A stretch of 64,000 bases of DNA, taken from contig NC_092326.1 in the NCBI RefSeq assembly GCF_036785885.1, positions 38,216,287 through 38,280,286 on the forward strand. Direction: 5' to 3'. Under the pieces are notes generated by a model that had not been told where the DNA came from, did no database searches, and saw only the letters and a program-made list of their open reading frames with translations. The position numbers were made by a program, and so were the translations under genes. Below are positions 24,756-36,364 of this stretch, piece by piece. Position 1 is the first letter of the stretch. The number at the start of each line of letters is the position of its first letter. This DNA is from Coffea arabica. Lineage: Eukaryota; Streptophyta; Magnoliopsida; Gentianales; Rubiaceae.

Positions 24756-27648
24756 ATGATGCGAATAAAAACCCCCACAAAGAAAAGAATCAAAAGGGAG
24801 CTAGATAAGCGTGCGCCAAAGCTTGTAAGTTCACTCTTTCTCTATTAGCTAATTAGCTATAGTGGAGGTGGAAAGTTTGATATTTTGGCATAGAGAAATA
24901 TGGTTTTTTTTTTTGGCTGGTGTTTGGCAGATTGAGACGGGGAAGAAAACTTTGATCCTTCATGGTACAAAAACGAGCAATGTGCTGAATGCTGTATTGG
25001 CTGAAATTTATCATCTTAAGAGGGATAATGCTATTAAATATACGAAGAAGAATGATAATGTCAGGCCATTTGAGAGTGGTGGCGAAACTTCTTTGGAGTT
25101 CTTCTCACTCAAAACTGATTGCAGTCTCTTTGTGGTGAGTTAGCATAATTATCATTACAGTAAACTATTTTTTTTCAAGTTCGTTGTAATATCTCGTTTA
25201 TGTGCAAAATAAAGAATTTGTGTCTGGTAGCATGTTGGCCTTCCTTGGTTGTGCATTTGTTCTTTAGGTCATTTCTCGATTTGTGCAAGATGCTCCTTTG
25301 ACTGATCTGTATTCTGATGGCATGGCCTGTATCACAAATTTCTGTTACTTGTGCACCATAACCTTCATGTACCAAATTGAAGGCCATGACTGATAAGAGA
25401 AACTGGGATTTTGCTGTTAATATGGACCTGCATGATAACATTTTGAGAATTTTTATGACTTGGATCCATTTTTAATCTTAGGAACTCTAAACTTCTTGCT
25501 GGATTTATTGAATGATTTTTCTACCCCGATCTTGTCTCTAAACTTGAGTTGAGTTTTCACTCACCAAAGAAAAACTTCTAGCTTCTTGTGAATGGATTGA
25601 GATATCTTGCATCTGCCATGGATGCAGTCGTAAGTTCTCTTTTTTACTTAAAAGACATTAAGAAGAAAGATGAAATGTCAAGAGTTTGTTGGATCCTTTT
25701 CCTGTTTCAGTGTCCAGATATTCTGATTCATGGTTGATTGTAGATTATGAATTCTATATGCATCTGCAAGTATAATTTGCCACTTTCCCATGGTTCTTTC
25801 ATGCATGTACTGGTCATTGGTTTGGAAGGACAGCTTCTGTTGTCTTGGTTAGAGTCCACCTATGGATCTTTCCAAGTTTGATCTGATAAACTACAAATGC
25901 TTCACTGTGTCCCTGCTTCAAAATTAGCCTCTTGTCTGTATACAGTAGCAGCTTGAACCATAATTGCTTTTGGTTTATCATGTCTTCTACTGGTTGGATG
26001 GGCTGGGATTGGATTTGTGTAAATTTTATATTAGTGAACATCACTGCCTCTTCAATGTGAAGGGGAAGAAGTCTTGTTTGCTTCACCTTCCACCCACTTT
26101 ATCCTTCTCTGACTTTGGGAATGATCAACAGATGATATTCTGCTTCTTTCAATCGATTTATTTTCACTTCAGATTGCTGCTTTCAATTTTATAAGGCAAT
26201 AGCATGGGAAAAAAGGATTGTAATATCCGTACTAAACTTTTCTCAAATTTGCAGTTAACATCTATTGAGAGTTCATTTGTGGATTGTTTTGCAGCTTGGG
26301 ACTCATTCAAAGAAGCGGCCTAACAATCTTGTTCTTGGAAGAACTTATGATCACCACCTCTATGATCTTGTAGAGGTTGGGGTTGAAAATTTTAAAAGCA
26401 CGGAGTCATTCTCTTATGATAAGAAATTGGCTCCCCATATTGGATCAAAACCATTGTTTGCATTCATTGGAGAAGGATTTGAAAGTGTTGAAGAGTTGAA
26501 GCATCTGAAAGAAGTTTTACTTGATCTTTTCCGGGGAGAGGTCTGTCATTTTACTCTATTTCTATTTACCTTGACAATCAAATTTCAAGGGTAGTACACT
26601 GAGCATGCAGCTTATTGCTGTAGGTTGTGAAAAATTTGAATCTTGCTGGCATAGATCGTGTTTATTTGTGCACAGCCGTGTCTCCAACTAAGGTGTTTTT
26701 CACGCAATGTGCAATTCGGCTGAAAAAGTCTGGAACCACAGTCCCAAGGATAGAGTTGGTTGAGGTTGGACCTTCCATGGATTTTGTAGTCCGGCGACAT
26801 CGTCTACCGGATGAAGGAGTGAAGAAACAAGCTATGAAAACTGCTCCTGAGTCAACAAAGAAGAAGGTTTGAATCGTATATCTGCCTTTTGCTGGATTTC
26901 TTTTACATTCATTCCTTAATCCTTAAATCTGTGGGTCAATTTCAGGAGAAGAATGTTAAGGGTGATGTGATAGAGGGTAAAGTTGGGAAGATATACATAC
27001 CAGATCAAAAGGTAAGGGACAACTGTCTTTTCGGTCTTTTTATCACTCTCTGAGATATTAGATCTGTTCTCAGTTAATTCTGCTTGTCCGAAGCAGGTAG
27101 AAAGGGTGATTAACGAAAATCCATTATGAAAATTGAGAGCATGCTTTCCCTGAAAGTTCTATAATGATGAAAGCAGTTTTGAGAAGCATTTCATGGATTG
27201 CTTCTCAGAATCAACCTTTTCCAGGTTAAAATAAGTTTAAATAAGAAGCATAATGCAAGTGAGGAACCTCAAAGTTATCATACTGAAAAGAGCTATAGCC
27301 GAGCGGATAAGTGCATGAGCTTGTCTTACTGGATTAGCTACCTGCACGCTATGATTTTATACCATGCGTGATTTTTCTATGCCAAAATGGATATTGCAGC
27401 TGCTGCGCCTAAATAATTCTTACAGCCTTTTTCCTGTCTTTATATCAGGACATGACTTAGCCACGTTGCCATGTTTTTCTGCTATGCTTTGCATAACCTC
27501 ATATTCACGCCATCAATTCTTTTTGTAGGTTGGTAGTGTTCCTCTGCCAAATACAGCAAAGGGAGTGAAAAGGGAGCGCAGGGAAGCTAAGATGAATAAC
27601 AAGGCTCATGAACCTGCAGAAAAGAAACATAAGGAGGATAGTGATTGA
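24756..27648 (+). CDS. RPF2: Ribosome production factor 2 homologue (Brix domain)
   Basis: RPF2 acts in the nucleolus with RRS1 to load the 5S RNP into pre-60S ribosomes. Six exons join in phase 0: 24756-24824, 24931-25134, 26295-26540, 26624-26866, 26946-27011 and 27529-27648. They encode 315 residues, the usual length. The N-terminus MMRIKTPTKKRIKRELDKRA is basic. The Brix domain spans roughly residues 28-230, with KTLILHGTKTSNVLNAVL, LGTHSKKRPNNLVLGRTYD and FIGEGFESVEELKHLKEVLL. The C-terminal tail is Lys-rich. Two ATG codons are adjacent at 24756 and 24759; I took the first. The upstream leader holds agggttta near 24310, which may be a telo-box of the kind common in ribosome-biogenesis genes. 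Intron 2 is about 1.16 kb, and intron 5 holds a tRNA-like A-box motif. The gene appears intact. Confidence 0.95.
27290..27335 (+). other. tRNA A-box-like segment in RPF2 intron 5
   Basis: The segment contains tagccgagcggataagtg, which closely follows the D-arm/A-box of Leu or Ser tRNAs. No B box or cloverleaf follows within 80 bp, so it is not a functional tRNA. It may be the head of a degraded tRNA-derived SINE or a chance match. Confidence 0.3.
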
Positions 27649-28133
27649 GGTTTTACTGATTGTGCTCACAGGAAGGAGAGCTCCTCACTCGATTTTGGAC
27701 AAGTTCCTGCTTAAGCTGGAGAAAGTCAGGATGGCTGGAGTGGAGGACCTTGCAAAGCTTAAAAAGAAAATGTAGTGTAGCCCAACAAAAAACTCTGCTG
27801 ATGATTGGGCAACAGCATGATTTTTATACTTTTGCTGCCGGAATACTCTTTCTTTTTTTTTTTTTTGGGAACAAAGATAAAATGTACCTCTCTTTGTTCA
27901 TTTTGTATTCTGTACTTTATGTTGCATTATTACAAATCCTGATTGAAATGTGATCTAAATTAATTGAGTGATAACGCCCCGTTGGATAATTGAGTTTTGG
28001 GGCCTAATTTCTGATTTTTCATGTTACTCAGAATTCAGAATACATCGTGGCCTGCACTGATGCGGTACTAGCCCTGCGAATCCTTTCAAAAATTTGACAA
28101 TATCAATGATAATACTCAAGCATGAATACAACC

Positions 28134-28205
28134 TCCGTTGTAGTCTAGGTGGTTAGGATACTCGGCTCTCACCCGAGAGACCCGGGTTCAAGTCCCGGCA
28201 ACGGA
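28134..28205 (+). tRNA. tRNA-Glu (anticodon CTC)
   Basis: The 72-nt sequence folds into a full cloverleaf. The acceptor stem tccgttg pairs with caacgga, the anticodon stem ctcgg/ccgag encloses the anticodon CTC, and the T arm cccgggttcaagtcccgg holds the B box. The A box is tagtctaggtggttaggat. It decodes GAG as glutamate. There is no intron. A T6 tract follows at once, as expected for a Pol III gene. Confidence 0.97.
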
Positions 28206-28208
28206 ACC

Positions 28209-28214
28209 TTTTTT
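28209..28214 (+). terminator. Pol III T6 terminator of tRNA-Glu
   Basis: Six T residues lie 3 nt after the tRNA 3' end. A second T run follows about 8 nt later and could act as a backup. Confidence 0.85.
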
Positions 28215-28383
28215 GTTAACCTTTTTTGCCTTAGTGGATCAGTGAACCATATATTCTTGTGTCCCAGAACCATTTCATCTTACTTTTTTTTATCATTCTC
28301 GGTGGTGCTTTTATTCATTTGTTTTTGTTTTTTTGGTGAGCCAAATGTTGTACTTATCCCTGAACATGTATAAACATTGTTCT

Positions 28384-28482
28384 CCCCCCCCCCCCCTCCC
28401 AAACCGACAAAAAAAAAAAAACAAGAATTTATGTTCACCCCAAAACAGGGTTAAGAATTTATGTTCACCCCAAAACAGGGTT
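28384..28482. repeat. C13 tract followed by a 30-bp direct repeat
   Basis: A run of 13 C at 28384-28396 precedes an A tract and two adjacent 30-bp copies (28423-28452 and 28453-28482) of a unit that begins aagaatttatgttcacccca and ends caaaacagggtt. The two copies appear identical. Confidence 0.85.
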
Positions 28483-28845
28483 AAGACTTCTCTGAATGCT
28501 TCAAGGAAAAAGAAAAAACTGATGCTAAGGCTTATATTGGTGTAAATCAACCCAATGAAGTAGTCAATGCCCCATAATTTCTTGAATTAAAGACACGTTC
28601 AGCAAGTGAAAACTAGAGCAGCAGCAGCAGCAAGATGCAATAGTTTTGTTTAGAGAAATTTCTTCAAACTTTTGGTGCTTTCTAACCTCATGAAAAGCAT
28701 ATAGTTTTGTGATAGATACATATGTTTGAGAAAAAGGTTAGAAGATTTTGATGAAAAAAAAAAAAAAAAGGGGAGGTACTCCGACGTTGATGGATGCCTC
28801 CATCAGTTGCTGAGTTGGTTGGAAGTTGCCTCGGGCTTATAAGAA

Positions 28846-28856
28846 GTCCCACATCG
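28846..28856 (+). promoter_or_regulatory. Upstream sequence element (USE) of the U5 snRNA gene
   Basis: The sequence gtcccacatcg is an exact match to the plant snRNA USE consensus RTCCCACATCG. It ends 34 bp before the TATA box. In plants that spacing marks RNA polymerase II snRNA genes; Pol III snRNA genes such as U6 have roughly 10 bp less. Confidence 0.92.
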
Positions 28857-28890
28857 CCAATTTGATGAAGGTGAGAGGAGCTGGGAGGCC

Positions 28891-28898
28891 TATAAAAG
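28891..28898 (+). promoter_or_regulatory. TATA box of the U5 snRNA gene
   Basis: The sequence tataaaag lies 34 bp downstream of the USE and about 30 bp before the expected transcription start of the snRNA. Confidence 0.88.
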
Positions 28899-28920
28899 GG
28901 ACGCAGGCCGGTGACGAATC

Positions 28921-29048
28921 CCTCACGGAGCTGCGTGGTGAGCACAGAGCGAACTATTCTTTCGCCTTTTACTAAAGAATACCGTGTGCTCGCCACAATA
29001 AGCAGCATACGCCTATTTTTGGAGGGTGCTTTTGCTAAAAAGGCCCCT
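28921..29048 (+). ncRNA. U5 spliceosomal snRNA
   Basis: U5 aligns the two exons in the spliceosome through its invariant loop 1. The loop cgccttttactaaag is at 28963-28977 and is closed by tattcttt/aaagaata, exactly as in known U5 RNAs. The lower stem ggtgagcac (28937-28945) pairs with gtgctcgcc (28986-28994). The Sm site atttttgg is at 29015-29022, followed by a 3' stem-loop of agggtgctttt with aaaaaggcccct. A cagttttaag sequence just after the end resembles the plant snRNA 3' box. USE and TATA elements upstream indicate Pol II transcription. The 5' end is placed by distance from the TATA box and could be off by about 10 nt. All functional parts look intact. Confidence 0.93.
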
Positions 29049-29059
29049 ACAGTTTTAAG

Positions 29060-29806
29060 TTTAAATATTATAACAAATAAATTTGAAACTTTTTTGGTTG
29101 TATCTTTTTCTTATTTTCAATAGTTAAAAATAATCAATTATATGTATTTTTTTTTGTTTCTGTCCTATTGTATGTGTTAATTGTGGTAGTACTCAAAAGG
29201 TCTCCAATATAATGACATGTATGCGTTAGCTAAATCTAAATTAATCGGAGCATAAAACTACTCAAAAGCAATAGGATCATAATAATATATATAGCTTAGG
29301 GTTTTTATGTGTAATTATAAGCTTTAGTTGGTTTTTATGTGCAAATAATTAGTTGCTAGATTATATATGCATTTCATTGTGACACGCACATAGGTTTTCT
29401 CATGCCGTATAATTTTTCACAAATTACAAACAGTAAAAATAAAGAAATAAATAAATTACAACTAGAATAAAATTATAAGTAGAAGTTAAACTATTATTAT
29501 AGGCATACAAAAGGGCATGAGAAGGAAAGAGAAAGGAAATAGTGACGAGACAAAAAGGCAAAAAGAAAAAAAAATGGAAAAAGAAAGAAAGTAGTATAAA
29601 AGAAAAAAAGTAGAATTTCGTACAAGCACAATTGGCCATTTGCTACCAATTGAAGATTGCCGGAGGAGGTTGTTGTATTAACTTAGTTGTCTTGTAAAGT
29701 CACATCCATTTGGAAAAAAAAATGAGAACTATAACATGTTGATTTTAGGAAAGCTGATCTACTCCTGCATTAGATTAACTTAAAAAAGGAAAGGGGAAAA
29801 GAAAAA
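29060..29806. other. Intergenic DNA without a supported gene
   Basis: This is AT-rich sequence between the U5 gene and the SINE. An open frame at 29424-29639 on the minus strand is Phe/Leu low-complexity and is not credible. Confidence 0.4.
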
Positions 29807-29819
29807 ACCATTCATGCTT

Positions 29820-30076
29820 TTTTTTTTTTTTTCGGAGACGACAACAGTTGTATAACCTAATCTATTCTACACTAAGGGGGAGGGGCAGACCTAAGGAGGT
29901 TCAGGGATAACTCGGAGGGGACTGAACCACCACCGGACCAAACAGGTGCACAACACACTCGCCTGGATTTTTTGAAGCAAACCACTTAAATGTGACATTT
30001 TGATGAAAGGCAAGGTTTCTCCCAAGATTTGAACCCTGCCTCCCACCCCACCAAACTAGGTGGTGGCCACCACCCC
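29820..30076 (-). mobile_element. tRNA-derived SINE with 13-bp target-site duplication
   Basis: Read on the minus strand, the element starts in ggtggtggccaccacctagt, which serves as an A-box-like head. It carries the B box ggttcaaatct and ends in tgttgtcgtctccg followed by an A tract. Both flanks carry accattcatgctt (29807-29819 and 30077-30089), a perfect 13-bp target-site duplication. The body of about 257 bp has no coding potential. The perfect duplication suggests a fairly recent insertion. Confidence 0.88.
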
Positions 30077-30089
30077 ACCATTCATGCTT

Positions 30090-31674
30090 GAAAGATGCTA
30101 CTTATAAATTTAGACAGGAGTTTTACTGGGGAAACACATTTCCTCTCTTTAATTTTTCCAACCCTTTACTGTTAAGCAAAAGTGGTCTACACATGGCTGA
30201 GCCTTGGAAGGCTAACATTTTGGGGGTCCCAAGGTTTTTCTGGTTTTGGGGAAGGTGAGGTTATATCATATATGTACTATGTGGTAGTGTCAGGGGTAGT
30301 TCTAGACTTCTAGTGTTCTACTGTCATGCTGAGCATTATTTTGTAAGTTTTGTTGTATTTAGTATTTCTTTCGGTTGAGAATTTAGTGCTGAAATTTTGG
30401 TAGGAGCTTTCTGACTTGGGATTGCTTAGCTTCTACTTTTGGTTGAACCAAAATTTTCCCTTGGGTTTCATAGGCCCCTCACCCTTTAGTCATCACTGTC
30501 AAATAAATAATCATAGTTGCAATTTTTTCTTCATTTTGACTCAAGAAACATTATTATGATGTGATTCTAGAGGTCCAACGCATCTTAGTTTAATGGATGA
30601 TGACTTAAAATTGTTAACTGCATTCAACATAAATTGTTGAAGTAGTTAAGCTTTCATTTTCCATAGTCTTGGCATGTCAACCCTAACCACAAAAAAAAAA
30701 AAAAAAAAAGAAGTCTTGGCATGTCAACCATATCAATATCTGAAAAATGGAATCTGATAATCTTCATGAGAACCTTCTAAATACTGATTGGATCTTTTAC
30801 CTAGGGAAGGTATTTTTTTCATCTGGAATCTTATGTTACATGTAGAATAAAGATATATATGAACGTCATCACCTAGTACGTTAAAGGACAGAAAGCTCTC
30901 TATCATTTCAAGGTATTTTAGGGTTAGGTTGTCCTTCAAAAGTAGCTATCGTGTATCATTTCCATATTTTGGCCTTTGCTTCCTAACTAATCCAATTTTC
31001 TTTAATCAATCCTAGTTAGCTTTGTGCAACTAATTAGTGATTAAAGCACGCTCAACATTAAAAAGAAAAATAATAATAAAGTCCACTCAACGTATGAGCA
31101 ACATATACATACATACATACGTAATTACTAGTAATTTGGTAAAGGGTTTTCAATGTGAACATTGATGAAGGGGTCAGCCTAATTGCATGATCCTCACAAG
31201 TCCTCCAAGTTAAAGCAATATAATTCAGAAGAGGTCAATATAATTCACCCTTTAAAATATGTTTCCAACGTTGCTGATTCTTTAGGAATATAAATGTTTA
31301 CCGTCTTGTTTCATGTATGGACTCTCATAGTCAGATACTTGCTCAAAATTCCAAGACCCTTTGGAGCTTTTGAAAAATCAAGTCAAGAACAAGAATGTGC
31401 TCTTGTTTTTCAGAAGGGGTAAATTTAGAGATCAGGATTCAAGAACGAAGGATAATATGCAGGGTAACAGCAACAAAAGTTGCAGTTTTCCGTTCTCGGA
31501 TGAAGAAATGATACACATTAGGCTAGTTGAAGAAATGACACAATTATATGGTAAAAAGCTCAATCTATTTCACTTGTAATAGATTAATTAATGCTTAATT
31601 TCCTCAACCCTACTCACAATTCTTCATGCAAGAGCTGAGGAATCTTCTGAAAAAAAAAAAAAAACCAAGGCAAA
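30090..31674. other. Intergenic DNA without a supported gene
   Basis: The region lies downstream of the second QRT3-like gene and is AT-rich, with an A19 tract near 30690-30710 and a catacatacatacatac run near 31106. Two copies of ggcatgtcaacc-like sequence flank the A tract. No coding region is supported. Confidence 0.4.
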
Positions 31675-34330
31675 TTAGCTTGTATGTGTTTGCCCTTGAT
31701 CCACCAAGACAAAAACAGTGGCTTGTACTGGGACATCCGATTCAATCAAAACATTGTTGTTAGATACATTTCTGAGAGCATGGTTAGGGAAGGCTCTGCC
31801 ACTTGTGCTCAAGGTATACTGTACATAGTTGACAAAATCAGGAAACAGAAGAATTGGGTTGAAATCCACAGTCCAAGAAGTGCCACTTCCTTGCACAGCC
31901 CTTCTTGCTACTGTTGCCTTAAGGTTCATCCCCTCCACATTATTCCGGTCGACAACAACATGATGAATTTGCTTAAAAGGGCCATTCTTTTGATCCAATT
32001 GAACAATGTCAATCCCCTTACCGGAGCCAGCAAACATGTTGTCCACAATGTTCACTCCTTTTACTAATCCTTTTATCGATTTCAGGAGAACGAACGCATC
32101 ACCAAGAAAGAAGCAATTCACGACATCCAGTTGAACAGGGTCCTCTGCTACAATCCCTGTGAAATCAAAGTAAGAATGCACGATCCTGATTTGTGTTAAA
32201 CCTGGCAATTTTAGGTAAATTCCGGTGCCACCAAAGCCGGTGGCCTTATTATAGCAATGTACCCCAGAGATTGTGTTGGCTTGGCCTGAAATCATAATTC
32301 CAGTTGCAGCAGAAAAGATTACCACATCTGTGACAGCATTGTCATTTCCCATCAGGCCAATTCCTGTGCCTGAGAAATCTCTTTCCTTAGGATCACCACC
32401 AGCAGTTATGCGTTGCCCAAGATAGCAATTCCTGATATAGGTTTCATGACCATCTTGTACTAAAATACCATATGTGGTGAAATGTGTTATGTAGCAATTG
32501 TCAATGCTTGTCCTAAGTGAGTTCACAACTTGAATGCCTCCACCCCGGAAGCTAGAGTCCAGCAATAGATCTCTCAGAGTTACAAATTCATGGTTGAATG
32601 CACCATTTTTGTTGGTTGCTGATAATTCAATCAAATATCTGTCACCTGGGAAAGTATCTGATGCCTTCAATGTTCCTCCGTGTATCTGTCTCAAACAACG
32701 ATGTCAAATTTAATACCTAGTCAGGGGAAACACGGACACATGTCCAAACGTGTGACATATGAGTTACTGGCTGAGAAAGTAGTTGCAGCAAATGCATTGA
32801 TTCAACTTTCAAGGGTTGTTGAAAATATTAAAAGATCTTAAAAAGAACAATGTTAATGGAATGACTTCATGGTTTTAAAGCTGGCATGCAGATTCTTTGA
32901 TTTGGTAAAAGCATTTACCCAATCTAACTGATCTATCTAGCCCTTAACTACTCTTGCATAAAAAAAGAAAATCCACAAAAGGGGCCAAACCTGAATCCAC
33001 TATTGTTTACTCATTTTGTTGTCATCAATAAAAAATCAGACACCTGGTATGTCTCGGTCATATCTAAACAGAAGCAATAGTGGGATTTTATTACTTGGAA
33101 TTGTTACTTGGGAACAAGACAGCAAGAAAGTTCACTTTACAGTACTATTCATTTTCCATTTTGATGGTGCCAAAGGAACACAATTTTGCAAAATCCAAGA
33201 AGAATGATTCCAAGACTGACTCTTGAATCATCTTTTATGTCACTATAATTGAATTAGTACTACTACTTTAACATACTTCAAAAATCTTTAGAATGGAGCA
33301 CCTTGAATTATGCTCATGTACTAAGTGGACCACTAAGTCTATGGGTTCCCCTGCTTGGTTGTACATTTCTCATTAGCCGATTGAAATTCAACCAAGTATT
33401 TCACCTTTTTCTCATCTGCAGTACTCTAAATTTTTGTTTGTGTGTGTGTGTGTGTTATTTAAGGAGAGAGAGAGAGAGAGAGAAAAAAAAAAAAAAAAAA
33501 AAAAGAACTTGCCGCAAATTTAGGGTGATTTACATTGGCATGTCAATTTTCCTTCACAATGGGATTGCAATACTTGAATTATAATGTATGAATTACTACT
33601 TCATACTAAGATTTTTCAAAGTCATCGGTTCGGTAGCATTGGACTTCCGCCGGCAGAAAAATTTACCAAGAACAGGACGAAGACCGAATTAAACAAGGTA
33701 CAAAAAGAAGCACTTGCATACCACGAGATTACCCCGGCCGGCCAACAGCTGTAGAGGGCGGCTAATCAAGTAATTTCCGCCTTCAAGGCTAATCTGTGCA
33801 CCACCGAGATTAACAATCCCAGTAATCAAGAACCCATTACTTGGACCTTGAAGTGCATCAGATATTGCACTCAGAATTGCATCTGTACTATCTGTTTTCC
33901 CTGTTGGGTCTGCCCCATATGATGTAACATTGTATACATTTGGCCTCGGCGTAACCTACAAAAGTAAGAAAGATTCAAAAAATGCGACAAAATTTATGAT
34001 CAAGAAAGCCATGTTCAGGTAAAATCAAGAAACCAATTTAAAGAAAATGCCAAAGATTTTAATAGAAATAATACTCACTAGAGGGGCTGGAGCTGATACA
34101 TATGGTGCCGGAGCTGGTGCTGGTGAAGGAGAAGATATTAATGAATCACGCTGCAAGAAAGAAGCCTTGAAACCTTGCATTTGCCGCATTTGATCGAGGT
34201 AATTTTGTTCCAAGAATCGAGTTTCTATTGGGAAAGTGTTTTTTCCATGCAAATGAGGATCGATACTAAGAACCAAACAAGCCAAACTCATTGTGAGAAA
34301 CAAGGCCAGGGCTCTTCTTGAAGTTTCCAT
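31675..34330 (-). CDS. QRT3-like polygalacturonase-family protein, copy 2
   Basis: Three minus-strand exons (34330-34079, 33955-33722, 32685-31675) join in phase 0 to give 498 residues. The start METSRRALALFLTMSLACL is a signal peptide. An upstream in-frame ATG exists at 34441, but starting there would put a polar stretch before the signal peptide. A Pro/Ala-rich linker SPSPAPAPAPYVSAPAPLV at the end of exon 1 is absent from copy 1. Exon 2 has YNVTSYGADPTGKTDSTDAI, the pectin-lyase-fold opening. Exon 3 shares NAVTDVVIFSAA, SGQAN and GVHCYNKA with copy 1. The product is probably a secreted wall protein acting on pectin. Both introns match those of copy 1 in position and phase, so the pair arose by duplication; several other genes now lie between them. 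Confidence 0.88.
33432..33504. repeat. Compound microsatellite (GT)n, (GA)n, A-tract in QRT3-like copy 2 intron 2
   Basis: A gtgtgtgtgtgtgtg run is followed after ttatttaag by gagagagagagagagaga and then about 22 A. It lies in the intron between exons 2 and 3. The open frame across it (33303-33584) is an artefact. Confidence 0.85.
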
Positions 34331-36364
34331 TTCTCTGTTCCCAAGTCGATTCTCGGAGCTGTGATCATATGAAAGAAAGCAGCTGGTTCTGAACTCAACT
34401 TTATCAGGGGAATTAAAAAGGGGTGCCAGAGAAAATACCAATTTGAAAGTTTATAAGAAAATGGTTCGTACAAATTACACCAGAGGAGAGCAGAGGGAAC
34501 AGGAAAGAAAGGAGGTGGGGGGGGGTTTGGCTTTTTGATGCTTGCTTTGCTATTTATACTTGTTTGAATTGGGAGTTAGGACATGCAATGGGCCAATGGC
34601 CAGGAAAACTATAGGAAGTTCTGAATTCCTTATTCTTCTTCTCGTCGTTAACTCAAGTGCCCTGACAGAAAAGTAAGCAGTCACCAACTTCTTACTTTAG
34701 GCATCATAGAATATAGCTAACTAGTTTGACATTAGTGTGAAAGGTATTTTTCCTAGCCAAGACTGCGAAGAGAAAAAGGGATTCTTTTCCAAAAAAAAAA
34801 TGAAAAAGAGAGAGAGAGAGAGGAATTAGTATATCAAATCAGGCAAAAGAAAGTTGCTATCTTTTCGTTGGATTCATTCATGTAAAGTACTCTTTTTTGA
34901 TTGGTTGATGGGACTTATTTGATTGATTGTGAAGTAACAGAAGGAATTCGTCATGTTTAAGTTTCTTTTTCCTACTGTGTTGATTGGGGTTGGACAACCT
35001 GTGCTCAATGGTTGGATGCTTTGTCCCAGATTTTGGGGTTCAATTTCAGACTACCATACATATAGGAGGCGTCTGGTTTGTATTTTGGAGTCGCCATTTT
35101 TGGCATGCTATAACATATAACAGTTCTAGGAGCCAACAGCCCAAGTCACCATTTTGGTAACCAAGTCTTGGGAAGCCCTTGACCTCCCGCTAAATTTGCC
35201 ACTTAATTATGGTTGCTATCTTTGGGTGTATTTTTTCAACGGACAGAGTAGATTATATAACTGTTATTGTTACGATAAAAAAAATAACATATAACAGTTC
35301 AATTTTGGGCATACTATATCATATGGCCTACCATAAACCAGGGCTTTATTCTTTTTTTCTTAAGGGTTTTTCTAAATAAGGCATCTGTTAACACATCTAC
35401 ATTTCATTCAACCTATCATATATATACACACACACACATTAGCAATTACTACTTTCTCTTATATTTATATATTTTCTCTAATTAATTCCCTTCCATTTAT
35501 ATATTTTTTCTAATTAATCTTATATTTCTAAAAATTTAACATCTGAAATACATCTTAATAATCACACTTGATACTACAAGTTTGATTACAAAACAGGGCC
35601 ACTGCCCTACTATCTTCTTAGGCACGTTCGTTTAGCCACAGGAAGAAGTTCATCTCCCATCTAACATCATGCACAAGAGCTTTACAGCAAATTGTGCCAG
35701 TTTGTGAGCAATTTTGTTACCTTATTCTATGGACGAAGAGAAAGAACATCGTTCAATCCACTCAAGGTGCTAATATCCTCGAGAATAGTATGGTACCGTT
35801 GCGTTGCGTATTCAGTTTGAAAGTTATAACACTTTTATTCTTACAAACAACAAAAAGTATAAATATATTTAATTTTGAAACTTATTCCTACTTCTCGTTT
35901 ACCTAAACATCCCTCAAAATTTGATTATGTTGCTTTATGACCCTCTCAACATATGCAGCTTTATGGCTATTAAAATTGCAATATCCATTACCTAAACACA
36001 GAAACAGGGAGTGAATTGCTCCTTGACATGTGAGTTGTGAAAAGAGTAAAATTTCACCGATCGAGACTGTTGGGTATTGTGTGTGTGGTGGGTGTGTGTT
36101 TGTTTAAATTTTGTGGGTGTGTGTGGGGGTTACTTATCGATTTCGATAAAAAAAAAACAAATAATCCATTCAGTTGGTGAGAGTGTTCGCCGCGGGAGGC
36201 GGGATTAGGGCATCCTATTTCATATCGAAAGATCGTGGGGTCTTTATTCAAAGTTTAAAATTCACAGAAATCCTGTTCAGTTATCAATTGGCTGAATAGT
36301 AGTTCTTTGTGAGTCCCTTAGATTGCTTTCGGACCGTTCTCAACCAAAAAAGAAAAAAAGATGA
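34331..36364. other. Upstream region of QRT3-like copy 2 and intergenic DNA
   Basis: This contains the gene's promoter side, a gagagaga microsatellite near 34808-34822, and AT-rich DNA. A guanine- and T-rich stretch at 36060-36250 with a cagttggtgagag motif could be a degraded SINE. No gene is supported. Confidence 0.35.

Noticed and set aside
28311-28550. Open frames on both strands over the direct repeat
   Set aside because: They are generated by the C tract, A tract and the 30-bp repeat, not by coding sequence.
28911-29123. 70-codon plus-strand frame
   Set aside because: It overlies the U5 snRNA gene, whose structure fully explains the sequence.
33303-33584. 93-codon plus-strand frame
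   Set aside because: It reads through the GT/GA microsatellite in an intron of the QRT3-like gene.
36054-36251. Possible SINE or tRNA-like sequence with cagttggtgagag
   Set aside because: Only a weak A-box resemblance; the B box, tail and duplication were not found.
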